Assembly (NCBI GenBank): GCA_047528275.1 | Contig: CP180023.1 | Location: forward strand, 620,001-684,000 | Direction of reading: 5' to 3' | DNA length: 64,000 bases | Source of the DNA: G039954875 sp047528275 | GTDB lineage: Bacteria > Bacteroidota > Bacteroidia > Flavobacteriales > Blattabacteriaceae | Shown here: piece after piece, positions 9,145 through 19,324 of the stretch | Numbering within the stretch: the stretch's first letter is position 1 | Layout: each line of letters opens with the position of its first letter | The notes under the pieces: model-generated | What the model saw: only the letters and a program-made list of their open reading frames with translations | Told to the model about the DNA's origin: nothing | The model's database searches: none | Position numbers and translations under genes: made by a program

Positions 9145-10215
9145 TTAACCTAGGGTATTGACATTATTTAAATCTTCAAATGCTTGTTTTAAACGGGCTT
9201 TGAAAGTGTTTTCACCTTCACGGAGCCATACCCTGGGATCATAATACTTCTTATTAGATTGATTGAGATCTTCAGGGTTGCCGATTTGATCTTGTAGAAA
9301 ATCTTTTTTTTGCTTCATATAGTCTTGGATTCCAGTCATGAAAGCGTACTGTAGATCGGTATCGATATTCATTTTGACCACGCCGTAATTGATAGCTTCA
9401 CGGATTTCTTCTAGAGAAGAGCCGGATCCGCCATGAAATACAAAGTGAATGGGTTTTTTAGGGGTATGAAATTTTTCCTGAACGTATCGTTGGGAGTTGT
9501 CCAAGATATTTGGACGAAGACTGACATTACCTGGCTTGTATACCCCGTGGATATTTCCAAAAGCGGCTGCTATGGTGAAGTTAGGACTGATCTCTCTCAA
9601 TTTTTCATAAGCATAGGCTACCTCCCTTGGTTGGGTATAGAGTTTAGTATTATCTACCTCAGTGTTATCTACGCCATCTTCTTCACCGCCAGTAATGCCT
9701 AGCTCGATCTCTAATGTCATCTCGATTTTGTTCATCCTTTCAAAGTATTGCCGACAAGTTTGAATGTTTTCCTCTAAGGGCTCTTCGGAGAAGTCGAGCA
9801 TATGGGAGCTGAAGAGCGTTTTACCGAAGTGTTTGTAATGTTCTTCATTCACTGTAAGTAGGCCATTGATCCAGGGTAGGAGTTTTTTTGTACAATGATC
9901 CGTATGGAGGATCACTGTGGCGCCGTAGGCTTCAGCTAATTCCTGAATGTGATAGGCAGCAGTTTTAGCACCAGATATAGCAGCACGTTGATGGTCATTA
10001 TTAAGACTCTTCCCTGCATGGAAGGCTGCCCCTCCGTTGGAGAGCTGGATGATGATGGGTGAATGGATTGAAGTAGCTGTCTCCATAGCTGTATTAATCG
10101 TATTGGATCCGGTGACATTCACTGCTGGTAGCGCGAAGCAATTTTCTTTAGCATATTGCAATATTTCGCTAACAAGGCTACCTGTGGCTATGCCGGCGGG
10201 AAATTTTCTAGACAT
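9145..10215 (-). CDS. fba: Class II fructose-bisphosphate aldolase
   Basis: Zinc-dependent enzyme of glycolysis and gluconeogenesis, interconverting fructose 1,6-bisphosphate with dihydroxyacetone phosphate and glyceraldehyde 3-phosphate. The ATG at 10213-10215 (MSRKFPAGIATG, 356 aa) fits the family start; six residues upstream depend on a TTG. Visible motifs are FALPAVNVTGSNTIN, the metal-site HTDHC, the EIELGITGGEEDGV block, IHGVYKPGNVSLRP, the phosphate-binding FHGGSGSS and KMNIDTDLQYA. The overall length and the GGEEDGV insertion place it in the class IIA (E. coli-like) group. It is the promoter-proximal gene of an fba-accD pair, with a TATATTTG box 28 nt upstream. Intact while most sugar-catabolic genes nearby are dead, so central carbon flow is kept. 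Confidence 0.95.
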   Translation of the reverse strand: MSRKFPAGIATGSLVSEILQYAKENCFALPAVNVTGSNTINTAMETATSIHSPIIIQLSNGGAAFHAGKSLNNDHQRAAISGAKTAAYHIQELAEAYGATVILHTDHCTKKLLPWINGLLTVNEEHYKHFGKTLFSSHMLDFSEEPLEENIQTCRQYFERMNKIEMTLEIELGITGGEEDGVDNTEVDNTKLYTQPREVAYAYEKLREISPNFTIAAAFGNIHGVYKPGNVSLRPNILDNSQRYVQEKFHTPKKPIHFVFHGGSGSSLEEIREAINYGVVKMNIDTDLQYAFMTGIQDYMKQKKDFLQDQIGNPEDLNQSNKKYYDPRVWLREGENTFKARLKQAFEDLNNVNTLG

Positions 10216-10243
10216 GGGTTTAAATTGTTTCAAATGACCTAAG

Positions 10244-10251
10244 CAAATATA
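10244..10251 (-). promoter_or_regulatory. Bacteroidota-type -7 box for fba-accD
   Basis: The minus strand reads TATATTTG, an exact TAnnTTTG match, 28 nt before the fba start and inside the 50-nt gap after tamL. A -33 element would fall inside the end of tamL; only a weak T-rich match is seen there. Confidence 0.45.
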
Positions 10252-10265
10252 ACGATAATCTTTCG

Positions 10266-12842
10266 TTAAAAGGGATAGCCTATGCCGAAGTTCACTATAG
10301 TCTGATCAAAACCTAGTTTGTTGAGTCGCCAACGTTCTCTAATAGGTTTTGCCGGATCATGGAGTTTATAGGCTAAGTCTATCCTTGCGATAAGGAATTT
10401 GAAGTCGTAACGGAAACCAATACCTCCGCCTAGAGCGAGTTGTTTGTAAAACGTATTCCACTGAAATCTGCCCGGGTCGGCAGTGTCTTCTCCTTTCAAT
10501 GACCAAATGTTGCCTGCGTCGAGGAAGAGGGAACCAAAAAGGTTGAATATCATCTTAAATCGGTATTCGGCATTGAGAATGAGTTTCAGATCGGAGAAGG
10601 ATAAGTCTCGTGAATAGTTACTTACATTTCCAGGTCCTAGATCGTAGGCTTGCCACGCCCGGATATCATTAGAGCCACCGCCAAAGTAGCTTCGATCGAA
10701 AGGTAGTTGGTCAGAATTACCGTAGGGGAAAGCTGCTCCGATGGAGATACGTGTAGCGAAGGTCTGATTGGAACTGAAATGCCAATATTTCCTCAGATCC
10801 AGATTGATCTTGATAAATTGAGAATAAGGAACATCAAATAATTTGAATATCTCTTTCTTACCTATTTTTTTACGTCGGAAGGATAGGGGTTTACTGAGCC
10901 AGGAAAGGAGATTTCCGGTGGTCTCCAACTTCCCTCGGAACAGGATAGGATTTTTTTTGATCTTATCGAGGGTTTGGTTGTATTCATGACTGTAGGAAAT
11001 GGAGTGGATCAGATAGTCGTTGATGATGCGTGTCCTCCGGCTTTGCATCTTGAGGTATTGTTTTAAAATATTTCTATCGATGTTGCTCTGATTAATAGTG
11101 GCCATTTTCAAGGCTTCGACGTAGGTGGAGTTATTATTTTCTAGGCAATGCTTTTCTCTTCCTGGTTGCCATTCATCGTATGCTTTGCAAAAGGCGTCTC
11201 TAGTAGCTCTGTCATTATCGTAGAAGTCGAAGTAACGATTTTTTTCTAGGTTTTCTATGAAGTGCAAATTGATCAGTTCAAATTTTTGTTTTTCAAGTGG
11301 TGTAGTGTTCCATTTATAATCTAATATAACTGAAAAATTGAGTCTACCGATTCCGATGTTTTTTTGCATGTTGAACCGGCTTTTGATGGTAGATCGAGGG
11401 TTGTAATATTTTGGGATGAGCCGTTCGGTATTGAAGGGTAGGAGGAAGTGCGGAAAGTTGAGTTTGGCTTGTGCAGCTGTTTCCCAAGCATTGAAGAAAC
11501 CGTTTATTTTATTGGAGGTTTTTTTGATTGAAACAAGGTTACCTTTGAGAGATAATTCGAGGTTTTCTGCTCCTCCGAAAAGATTTCGTGTCATTAGGCT
11601 GATACCAGGGCTGATCCCTAGGTTGCTGAAGTCTGATACAGACGCCTCGAAAGAGAGTTGTAACTCATATTTTTTCAGTGGACTTAAAAGGATGTTCGCA
11701 TTGAGAAGCGCTTTCGGATTGGAGGGGTCTGACGGGATTTCTTCGACCTTAAATCCACTGATATTGAAATTTTGTAAGGCGTATAAATTTCTCTTTGTAG
11801 TTATAATATCCTTGTTTCGATATAAATCTCCTGGATGGATGACGATGGCGTCGGTGATGGCTTTTGGCTTATATTTCAAAGTGGAAGGGAGGATCAGTTG
11901 ATATCCTTGGTGTGTGATCACATTTGTAGGGATGGTGTGATCTGTTTTGAACGTTATCTCGACTGTGTTGAAATGGTACTTTTTGTTTGAATAGTTTTTT
12001 TTTACCTCGTCATTTATGATTTTTTTTTTATTTACATTCATCCGTACATTTATCTGATGGTTACCTACAGTAGAATCTATTTCGAAAATAATATCTTCAT
12101 TTGATAAGTTGAATTTGTAATAGCCGTTATTTTCGTAGAGGTTTTCTATGCGTTCGAGTTCAGCTTTGAAAGCTTCTTCGTTGAATATTTTTCTTTTCTT
12201 TATCTGACTCAGTTGAAGGTTTTTTTGGAATATTTTTTCCAGCTCAGGATCTTTAAAATGGTATGATATTGAACGGATGGAATATGGGTCGCCAGTATCG
12301 ATATTATAAATGATTTTTCCTTTTTTATTTTTCAAACTAAGATCGATGCTGGTGACCGCATTAAAGAATCCTTTAGAATGATAGTACTGGTCGATGTTTT
12401 TAGCTGAGATTGTTGTAGCAGACGAGTCGATGATGATCGGTTTTTCTCCGTTTTTGAAAAAGAATTTATCCCACCAAATGTTTTTACCTATGTATTCACT
12501 CAATTCGTATTTGAGTAATAAGCTATCTAAAGTTTCTTTTTCCTTCCCGGATCGATAAGCTTCAGCAATGGAAAAATATACTGTAAAGACTTCGTCGAGT
12601 TTTGGATCGGATTGGTTGTAGAGAATTAGCCCTAACGGTAACAGGCCAAATATTTTTTTATTGGGTCGTTGTACTACTTTCTCGTCTAGATTAGAAAATA
12701 AAGCCCTTCGTCCATTGGTTTTGAAAATATTTTTAGTGAGCAAGTGTTTTTCTTTTGGTACTTTTCTCGTTATGCTGCACGAATTGAGGAAAAAGATGGA
12801 TAGTAGGAATAGTGATACTCTTGCGAAGAAATGGCTTTTCAT
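10266..12842 (-). CDS. tamL: TamL-type outer-membrane Omp85 lipoprotein
   Basis: BamA/TamA superfamily barrel that, in Bacteroidota, is a lipoprotein thought to work with the inner-membrane TamB in outer-membrane assembly. The 858-residue protein begins with a lipoprotein signal (FLLSIFFLNSC, lipobox Cys near residue 22), followed by POTRA-like repeats (about 40-420, including YHSKGFFNAVTS and YENNGYYKFNLS). The 16-strand barrel spans about 420-858 with YFGGGSNDIRAWQAYDLGPG and the terminal strand NFGIGYPF, which ends in the required aromatic. RAWQ is the equivalent of the conserved lid-loop VRGW-type motif. The coding strand carries a run of ten A (12020-12029), in frame. It is transcribed divergently from a decayed TrmH-family methylase gene, a neighbour pairing common in the phylum. 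Confidence 0.88.
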   Translation of the reverse strand: MKSHFFARVSLFLLSIFFLNSCSITRKVPKEKHLLTKNIFKTNGRRALFSNLDEKVVQRPNKKIFGLLPLGLILYNQSDPKLDEVFTVYFSIAEAYRSGKEKETLDSLLLKYELSEYIGKNIWWDKFFFKNGEKPIIIDSSATTISAKNIDQYYHSKGFFNAVTSIDLSLKNKKGKIIYNIDTGDPYSIRSISYHFKDPELEKIFQKNLQLSQIKKRKIFNEEAFKAELERIENLYENNGYYKFNLSNEDIIFEIDSTVGNHQINVRMNVNKKKIINDEVKKNYSNKKYHFNTVEITFKTDHTIPTNVITHQGYQLILPSTLKYKPKAITDAIVIHPGDLYRNKDIITTKRNLYALQNFNISGFKVEEIPSDPSNPKALLNANILLSPLKKYELQLSFEASVSDFSNLGISPGISLMTRNLFGGAENLELSLKGNLVSIKKTSNKINGFFNAWETAAQAKLNFPHFLLPFNTERLIPKYYNPRSTIKSRFNMQKNIGIGRLNFSVILDYKWNTTPLEKQKFELINLHFIENLEKNRYFDFYDNDRATRDAFCKAYDEWQPGREKHCLENNNSTYVEALKMATINQSNIDRNILKQYLKMQSRRTRIINDYLIHSISYSHEYNQTLDKIKKNPILFRGKLETTGNLLSWLSKPLSFRRKKIGKKEIFKLFDVPYSQFIKINLDLRKYWHFSSNQTFATRISIGAAFPYGNSDQLPFDRSYFGGGSNDIRAWQAYDLGPGNVSNYSRDLSFSDLKLILNAEYRFKMIFNLFGSLFLDAGNIWSLKGEDTADPGRFQWNTFYKQLALGGGIGFRYDFKFLIARIDLAYKLHDPAKPIRERWRLNKLGFDQTIVNFGIGYPF

Positions 12843-12857
12843 AAGCTGAAATTGCTA

Positions 12858-12865
12858 CAAATATA
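12858..12865 (-). promoter_or_regulatory. Bacteroidota-type -7 box for tamL
   Basis: The minus strand reads TATATTTG 15 nt before the tamL ATG, a consensus TAnnTTTG. It sits in an AT-repeat stretch (TATATATA), which raises the chance of a fortuitous match. No TTTG is seen at -33 spacing. Confidence 0.38.
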
Positions 12866-12944
12866 TATATTATCGAGGTATATGACGTCCGATTGATACG
12901 CTTGTTGCATATTTAAAAAATATATATAGAGATACATGGGCTTT

Positions 12945-13541
12945 TTTTTCATTGAAGGGATCAAATCGATTTAGGAGTTCTTGTAGAGTGCTTTTGAAGT
13001 CAAGCACTTCTTTATGTATAGTAGAGTCTTTATCCTCTCTTGGGGCGCAAGGAAATTGTCCTTATCAACTTACCATTGAATGCACGCTTGAGTAGATCAG
13101 CTTTTTGAATACCACCAACAAGGCTCTGGTATTGTGTTTTTTGCTTGCTGTGCAACGGCCTAAGATCGGTTGTGGATAGGTAATCGCCTTAGATGATCTA
13201 AGCGATCCGGTCAATCTTGGCACGATCTTCCGTTTGACCGATTAATTTACCATCTTGAAGGTCTTGTCTTTTCCTTATACCGTAGATGTGTATAATCCAA
13301 AGGTGATCCAAGCTTCGATGGACTCCTTTACCTATCTATCCTTGCTGGTTTAAGTATCTGTATATTGTTATTTTTCCATCCGGTTGGTATCCTCTTGATG
13401 GGAGCTGAGCATCATAAGATTTTTTCGGCTTTGCAAACTACTTTATCTACAAGGTAAATATCCAGAGATTGTATCCTGGTTCTACTGTGGAGAGTTTGAA
13501 TGTACCCATGGCTACGACCATTCTTTTGAATGAGTTGTGAC
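12945..13541 (+). pseudogene. TrmH/SpoU-family RNA 2'-O-methyltransferase, degraded
   Basis: The three plus frames together rebuild a SpoU methylase. An N-terminal FIEGIKSI...EFL..AFEVKHLFMYS-like piece is followed by the cofactor-knot block VIALDDLSDPVNLGTIFRLTD at about 13.17-13.24 kb (family: ILALDGIQDPGNLGTIIRTADWFG). Next come DVYNPKVIQASMDSFTYL at about 13.28 kb, LMGAEHHKI at about 13.40 kb and LNVPMATTILLNEL at about 13.50 kb. The frame changes at least three times and several stops intervene. Members 2'-O-methylate tRNA or rRNA riboses from SAM. It lies divergently beside tamL, as in many Bacteroidota, so it is a decayed native gene and not an import. Confidence 0.87.
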
Positions 13542-13617
13542 GTCCGATGGATCAAACTTGATTTTTCGTTGAGAGAAAATTTTGTACATTGATTATATGG
13601 AGGTTTAATTTTTTCTA

Positions 13618-15738
13618 ATGTAGAATCACATAAAACCAAAATCATTTAAATTTGTCTACTCTCTATGGGATGATCAGAAAACTATTGAAATGGAAGATAA
13701 TTAGGTGGCTCTTTTTTTTATATCGGTCAAACCTCATGGGGGCTAATCTATGTATCATTAATTATAGTACTGGTAATACCCAGTTGCAAGACGGTAGGAA
13801 AAGACCTGCTTACTTGATGAGTTGGTTGAAGTGCTATAGGTTAAAGGTTTTGGATGGAATTTGGGTATTTTGACTCATGCAGATATTGAGGGGTCTCTAT
13901 ACTGAAAAGTTGAGGAACCTGAAAAAAAAGTATATGGAGGGTTGGAGAATGAAAATCGGATGGTCGACTTAGTTAACTATTACATTTTTAATACTGGTAG
14001 TAGAGCTCCTTCTGTCGAGACTTCTTTGCATGGCATTTTTCCATTCAAATAACATCGATCACTTATATTCTGATTCCCTGATCGTCATAGCTACTGCAAA
14101 AGATGCTCAATACTTCACTCAAGAGATATGAGGGTACCATAGGATGGATCCCTTGACAAATGACTGGCTTTGACATGAGTTTGCAGATGGAAAAATATTT
14201 AGAGAAGTATCCCAACAGCTGGGGTGTTGTATTAGGTACTCAGGTTATTCACTTGGTGAATAGCGTTATATCAATATTATCTCAACACTTTGAAGGTCAT
14301 AGAGCGGACTTTTGAGTAGATTATTGAAAAACCTCATTATCAGGGGAAAGTTTTCAGAGAACTGAAAATCCAAAGTTTGACAAAAAAAAGAAAGGCTTAA
14401 AAAATCCGCTGTATTGTCTTCTGTGCTTAGGGAGATATTCGCTTCTGAAAGCAGGATGATCAGCCATTTTACCGATGATGATGTGGCCTTAGAATTTATC
14501 AACAGCTATAACCTTGAGTGATTGGATGCGATGGGTATTTCCTGTCCGGATCATTTCTTACGTATGAAAATTCAATCCTTGATCTTATTATTTGATTTTT
14601 ATAAAAATATTTTTTATATTATGATGATTTTAAAAAATTTAAGATCTATATTTGAATCATATTGTAAAATCTATAGTGCTTATTACGAAAGTTGTAAGCG
14701 TTCGGATAGTTCGGCCATGCGTGATCCTGATCCAGTCATTCTCCTCTATTTAGGAGATAGAGGATGTTCAGCTTTGCCAAGAATATAAAGACTTGTCCGC
14801 GTTGCTGCCAAGTTTTACATCAATGGGATCCATGTCATACGTGGGGCAGATGCCATCAGCTAGTATACTGCATTGTCCAAATAAGCGGCTTTTGATATCG
14901 AATATTGTTCGCTCGAAGAGGACAAATTGAAATGCTTGGCCAACCCTAAAGTATTGGCCGATAGGATAGCATTGATTACCTGTATTGTTGGTGAGATCGG
15001 CAGAGCTATTATCGATTAATTGGTTACTGAATGAAACAATGTCGTATTGATGGATATTATCGAAAGTCGTTTAAAAGAGGTCCATAGCAGCTATCCTAAA
15101 GATGTTGCTATCTGGACTGTTTATGATGTGCCTAATCCGACGTTGATAGCGGCTAATTATGAGAAGGTGTGTTTGGATTTTTGCGGACTGAATATCGTCG
15201 TATACACTACTGGTTTGTTTATTATCTAAACTAGTGGAAGATACTTCGAGAAAAGATTGGGCTTTACTCCAAGATATACTTATGAAATCCTAGTTTGAAT
15301 TATCTAAACAGGATATAGCATTCCTTTACAAGCAAGGTTTAGGTTGAGATCTGATCCATATTACTAGAAAAATGGTTTAGTTTTTGGCCCGAATAACATC
15401 GGTTATGGTACGGCCAAGGCGACCCAACAGCATATGAGCCAGTTTTTGGCTGCTGAGGTGGTTCTGGAGAAAATCTATATCAATACGATCAATCCTGATG
15501 CAGTGATCTTCGGTAGCAATATTTGGTAAGGTGATTAGGCTAATGGACGTGCTGAAGCTTACGGCATCACTGTGGATAAATTACCTGAGTATTATACCAA
15601 GAGAAACCTCCTATACGAGATCATCTTATTTCAAGATATCGACAAAAAGCAGTCTTTGCTTTTGTCGCGATTTTGAATAAGAGTACTGGCAATATGTTCA
15701 ATGTCGATGAGGGTATAGCTGTTGCCTTTCCTCGTTGA
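13618..15738 (+). pseudogene. Bifunctional rhamnulose-1-phosphate aldolase / short-chain dehydrogenase, degraded
   Basis: The ATG at 13618 is followed at once by TAG. The same frame then reads FKFVYSLWDDQKTIEME, the usual start of this fusion family. Further aldolase-domain blocks are SNLMGANLCIINYSTGNTQ, VDLVNYYIFNTGSRAPS and ETSLHGIFPFK, plus the metal/catalytic HIDHLYSDSLIVIATAKDAQ region. The C-terminal dehydrogenase domain begins with DRIALITCIVGEIGRAI (Rossmann motif, family GRIALVTGGAGGIG). It continues with FGPNNIGYGTAKATQQHMSQ (Tyr-x-x-x-Lys equivalent), INTINPDAVIFGSNIW and GITVDKLPEYYTKRN, ending NVDEGIAVAFPR. About 2.1 kb, the right length for a ~700-residue protein, with more than twenty lesions. 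The family splits rhamnulose 1-phosphate and oxidises lactaldehyde. First gene of a rhamnose set with the two fossils downstream. Confidence 0.92.
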
Positions 15739-15769
15739 GGTTTCAATGAGACTAAAAAATGTCTTTGCT

Positions 15770-17053
15770 ATGAAAATCGAGAAGGATCGGATCTCAGAGA
15801 TCAATAAGAGTGGTTAATTTATCTATTAAAATGCTTTTAATTTCTTGTCGAAAGATCTTCAAAACAAGGATTGTGTACTTTCTGATATTCTTTATAATAT
15901 TTTAAACTTTTAAATAGTTATACCTAGTTGGGCTTTTGGTGTTGGATGGACTCGTTTCGGTCGATTTTCTTATAGAATCGAGGCGATTTCTTTGGAATGA
16001 AAATTAGATTACATTAGGTATCCTGCATCGGCTCAATGCTTTGGTTGCGGTGTTTTTTTTGCATATCCCATGATGTTTTATAATGATCTACAGTAGATCA
16101 GAGAACGGTCTATTTCGTATAGCATCCGCTTCGATGCGATGAATTCTAATACCTTTCAAGACCCAGCCAGCTGTAAAAAAAAAGTTGTCAATTCGGTTTA
16201 TTGAGCTATCTCAGTTAGATTGTGATGGATCAATCCGTACAACATAACCTTGAGGTAATGGCTCTGGTGGACTAGTTGGGATCGAAAAGTTTAACGGTTT
16301 GGTTGGCTGATGGGCTTCCTTCTCTGGATAAACTCATTTTCAAAAAGCTTTGCAAAACACCTAAGAGATTCTTTGTTAGATCCATTAGACCTTATCTGAT
16401 GGTTGGAATCTTTTTATCGAGTACAAGCCTTATGATCTTTACTTTTATAGCATGGTCATATAGGATTGGGGTATTTTCTTAATACTGACTGAGGGCTATG
16501 GCGAGAATATTTTTTGTATGGTCGACTTTGGGTATCACTCACCCAATACCAATATCGAGCAGATCTTAGGTATCTTGATGTTGAGATTCTGATTGAGCGG
16601 TTTTCATTTTAATGATAGCAAATACGGGAATGATGATTTAATAGTGGAGCCTATCAAATCATATATATTATTTTTGATTTTCAACGAGTTGGTATATGGT
16701 ATGCAAAACAATCCTCAAAATATACTTTTGGCCTGGATGATCGATGTGAGTCATAATCTGAAGGATTTTTTGGAAGATCTTTTGTAATCTCTTGAGGTAG
16801 CCAGTATCGTTTATGACCAGGCATTATTGATCGACTGAAAAGCGTTAGAATCAGCACAGCAGACTTTGGACGTTATTCTGGAACAAGAGATTCTTTAAGG
16901 GGCTTATCGTACCAATGTATAACCTTTGGTTTACGAAGCGCGGAGGTGGGTCGGGGTTTTGTATTGGATTCTATCGGTTCCTATAGAGGGCTGAAGATTC
17001 GTGAGTATTTGATCTGAAAGAGAGGGAGACATTCCATCACTACGACTTTGTAA
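15770..17053 (+). pseudogene. L-rhamnose isomerase, degraded
   Basis: Starts 31 nt after the aldolase/dehydrogenase fossil at an ATG giving MKIEKDRISEINKSG. Recognisable blocks are IVIPSWAFGVGWTRFGRFSYR (family IPSWALGTGGTRFGRF), GFDAMNSNTFQD-like residues near 16.13 kb, MGSKSLTVWLADG near 16.28 kb, and VDFGYHSPNTNIEQI near 16.52 kb. SGFHFNDSKYGNDDL (16593 onward) holds the metal-binding HFNDSKYGDDDL motif, and WMIDVSHNLKDFLEDL follows near 16.73 kb. Stops and frameshifts occur every 50-150 bases. The enzyme converts L-rhamnose to L-rhamnulose. Length (~428 codons) is normal, so decay was by point changes and small indels without large deletion. Confidence 0.93.
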
Positions 17054-18427
17054 CATTTGAAAAGATAGATAATATCAATACAATAGCTGTATTCGACATC
17101 GGAAAGACTAATAAAAAATTTTTCCTTTTTGATGAGGATTATCAAGAGGCACATCGGGAGTATATTCGTTTGAATGAGATTGAAGATGAGAATGGTCATC
17201 AACCCACAGAGGATTTAGAAATGCTTCAGGGTTGGGCTCAAGGAACGTTTTCAGGAGATTTTGAACTTGGAAAAATTTATTATCAAGACGATCGATTTTT
17301 CTACTTACAGTGAGAGTTTTGTCCATTTGGATGTTCACTGGAAAGTGATTATATCGTTTTATTATTATACTAAGCCTTTGCCTGAAGGTCTTAATGCGAT
17401 GTTTTATGAGGCTTATGGAGATCCGCTTTCGTTTTCTGTAGAGAGACCGGTTTACTGTAGTTTGGGATGTTCAATTCAGGTATTCAACTTTATTGATTGA
17501 AGAAAAGGTATTCTGCTGTTTTTTAACATATCAGGTATTCCCTACATTTTCTACAGTACTTATCCTACCTTTTCAAGGGTATCCCTGTGACTGACTATAC
17601 GAGTTTCGATCCTCATTCAGCTTTGTGGAGTTATCCAAAACATCGTTATCACGATTAGGTTTACCAGGAGGTCGTTGTTGAGAAGTTGGCTCTCATCATA
17701 TCGACCCATACCAGAATCAATATAGATTATTTGGGTAAAAAGATGAAGATCAGTGGAGAGGTATACATGACAGTTTTTTGGCTTTGTTACCTTTGCTTCT
17801 GATCGAACGAAAACCGTTTTTATTAATTTCCATGAATACTTAGAGTTTCTTTTTGAATTTATTTGGAACGAGACGGCTCACATCGGATGAATTGATGGAT
17901 AATTATTTAAATTATATAAAGATCGATTGGATTCCGCTCAAGTCGGTACAGTTTTTTATTGGGAATGAATAATGGACTAATATTCAAAGTATTGAAGTGT
18001 TTTATGGGAAAGTTTAGAGGTATCATCGCGACATTCATTTTGATCCAGAGAGATGAAAATTATTTCAATTTTGAGAGTATTGGAATCAAGCATGATAAGG
18101 CGTTCCAGACTGATTGGGCTTCTTTCCCGGATTTTGAGACGGTTTTTCACCAGTTGATGATCGAGTTGATTCGGCTTCAATTGAAAACTATATAGATGGC
18201 TCTGAGTGATACGGCTATCAAGAAGATTTATATCGATGGGGCTTTACCAGCTACTATACCTTTTTTAAGCTCATGGCTTACTATTTCAAAGATTTTAAGA
18301 TTCGGATGAGTACCTTTCCGTTAGAATCTTCTCTAGGTGCTGCTATGGTGATTTCGGATCGGAAGCTTCATTCGAATTTTTGAAGGAGAATTATAAGTTG
18401 GAAAATTTGATCCTGTTGATACTTTAG
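17054..18427 (+). pseudogene. FGGY-family sugar kinase (rhamnulokinase type), degraded
   Basis: Immediately follows the isomerase fossil. The longest undamaged part, 17.06-17.27 kb, reads INTIAVFDIGKTNKKFFLFD, the ATP-binding phosphate-1 motif of the family. INFSTYSESFVHLD-like sequence follows near 17.29 kb (family FSTYGASFVHLD), then PLPEGLNAMFYEAYGDPLSF. A later block near 18.06 kb reads YFNFESIGIKHDKAFQTDWAS and FPDFETVFHQLMIELIRLQ. Near 18.2 kb it continues KKIYIDGALPA, family IYIDGGFADN, the phosphate-2/adenosine region. The GG of the adenosine motif has been changed, so catalysis would be lost even without the stops. The role was phosphorylation of L-rhamnulose before the aldolase step. 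The three consecutive fossils form a complete dead rhamnose operon. Confidence 0.9.
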
Positions 18428-18599
18428 GACTAGTTTGTTCTGATAGAAAAATTTATAATCCATTTGATCCAGTGCAAACTCTTGATGGATTTCTTTTTTT
18501 GAAAATTATATAGGATATTTTTATAGACATTCATGAGATAATAAAAGATTCTTTATTATCCGGTAGTCTGATATCAGCAATAGAAGAATAAAATATTTT

Positions 18600-19158
18600 T
18601 ATCTTGAAGTAGGGTATAGTGAAATAAAATATTTTTTTCATTGTTCTAATTTATTCTCTGTGTGATATTATCTTGATGACTGTAGTGATATTGGGTATTG
18701 TAAATTTGATCAGTAACAGCATTTTGACCATGGTTTTACTTGCTACAAATGGGTGTATTTTTCTATTTTGGTATGCGAATTATTCCTTTAAAAGTTCTTT
18801 ATCCTCTTCGATTTATATAGATATTTATGAGGGTAAATAGGTTATGTCAACTATTAAGAAAGATAGTTCTGGATACTTTAGCCATTACCTTGTTGAATCT
18901 ACACGTTTATTTGAATATGGTAATCATCATCGGTGGAATAGAAGGCATCTTGTCCTATGGATAAAAGATCAACTTTTTGATCGGATCCTTATTCGTGTTA
19001 TGTACATGTTTTTTTTTCGGATAGGCTATGGTGCTCGATTGTTGATCCTTATTCTTAGGAATAAAGTGATGTTGGTGATATTAGAGATCGTCGTTGGACT
19101 GATCATGTTATTAATCATTATAGATTTGGACCGGTTTAAAATGGATAAAATAAGATGA
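18600..19158 (+). pseudogene. Unidentified membrane protein remnant
   Basis: I do not recognise this. From about 18.63 kb one frame reads a hydrophobic run (FIVLIYSLCDIILMTVVILG and VLLATNGCIFLFWYANYSF), then a stop at 18838, then an open stretch from the ATG at 18844 to 19158. That stretch holds a charged middle (HHRWNRRHLVLWIKDQLFD) and two more hydrophobic segments (about residues 50-70 and 76-97). The whole would have four or five membrane segments. It lies between the rhamnose fossils and oppositely oriented fossils, so its partner genes are unclear. It could be part of the rhamnose set (a transporter), but no transporter motif is visible. Bases 19159-19324 hold nothing I can name. Confidence 0.35.
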
Positions 19159-19324
19159 AGTTGCTCATCGATAATCACTTTCATATCGACTCTCTCGAAT
19201 GGATGGCGCTTTCAATTTATCACAAGGTTTTAGTATGGCCGCTGTTCGTTCTAATCATTCGACAGAGTGCTTGTAATCGAGAATTTTGACTATAATTCCT
19301 GTCACGATCGGAACGATAAAATAT

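Noticed and set aside
11416..11901. 161-codon open frame opposite tamL
   Set aside because: It is the antisense of a well-supported gene, with no family similarity or promoter of its own.
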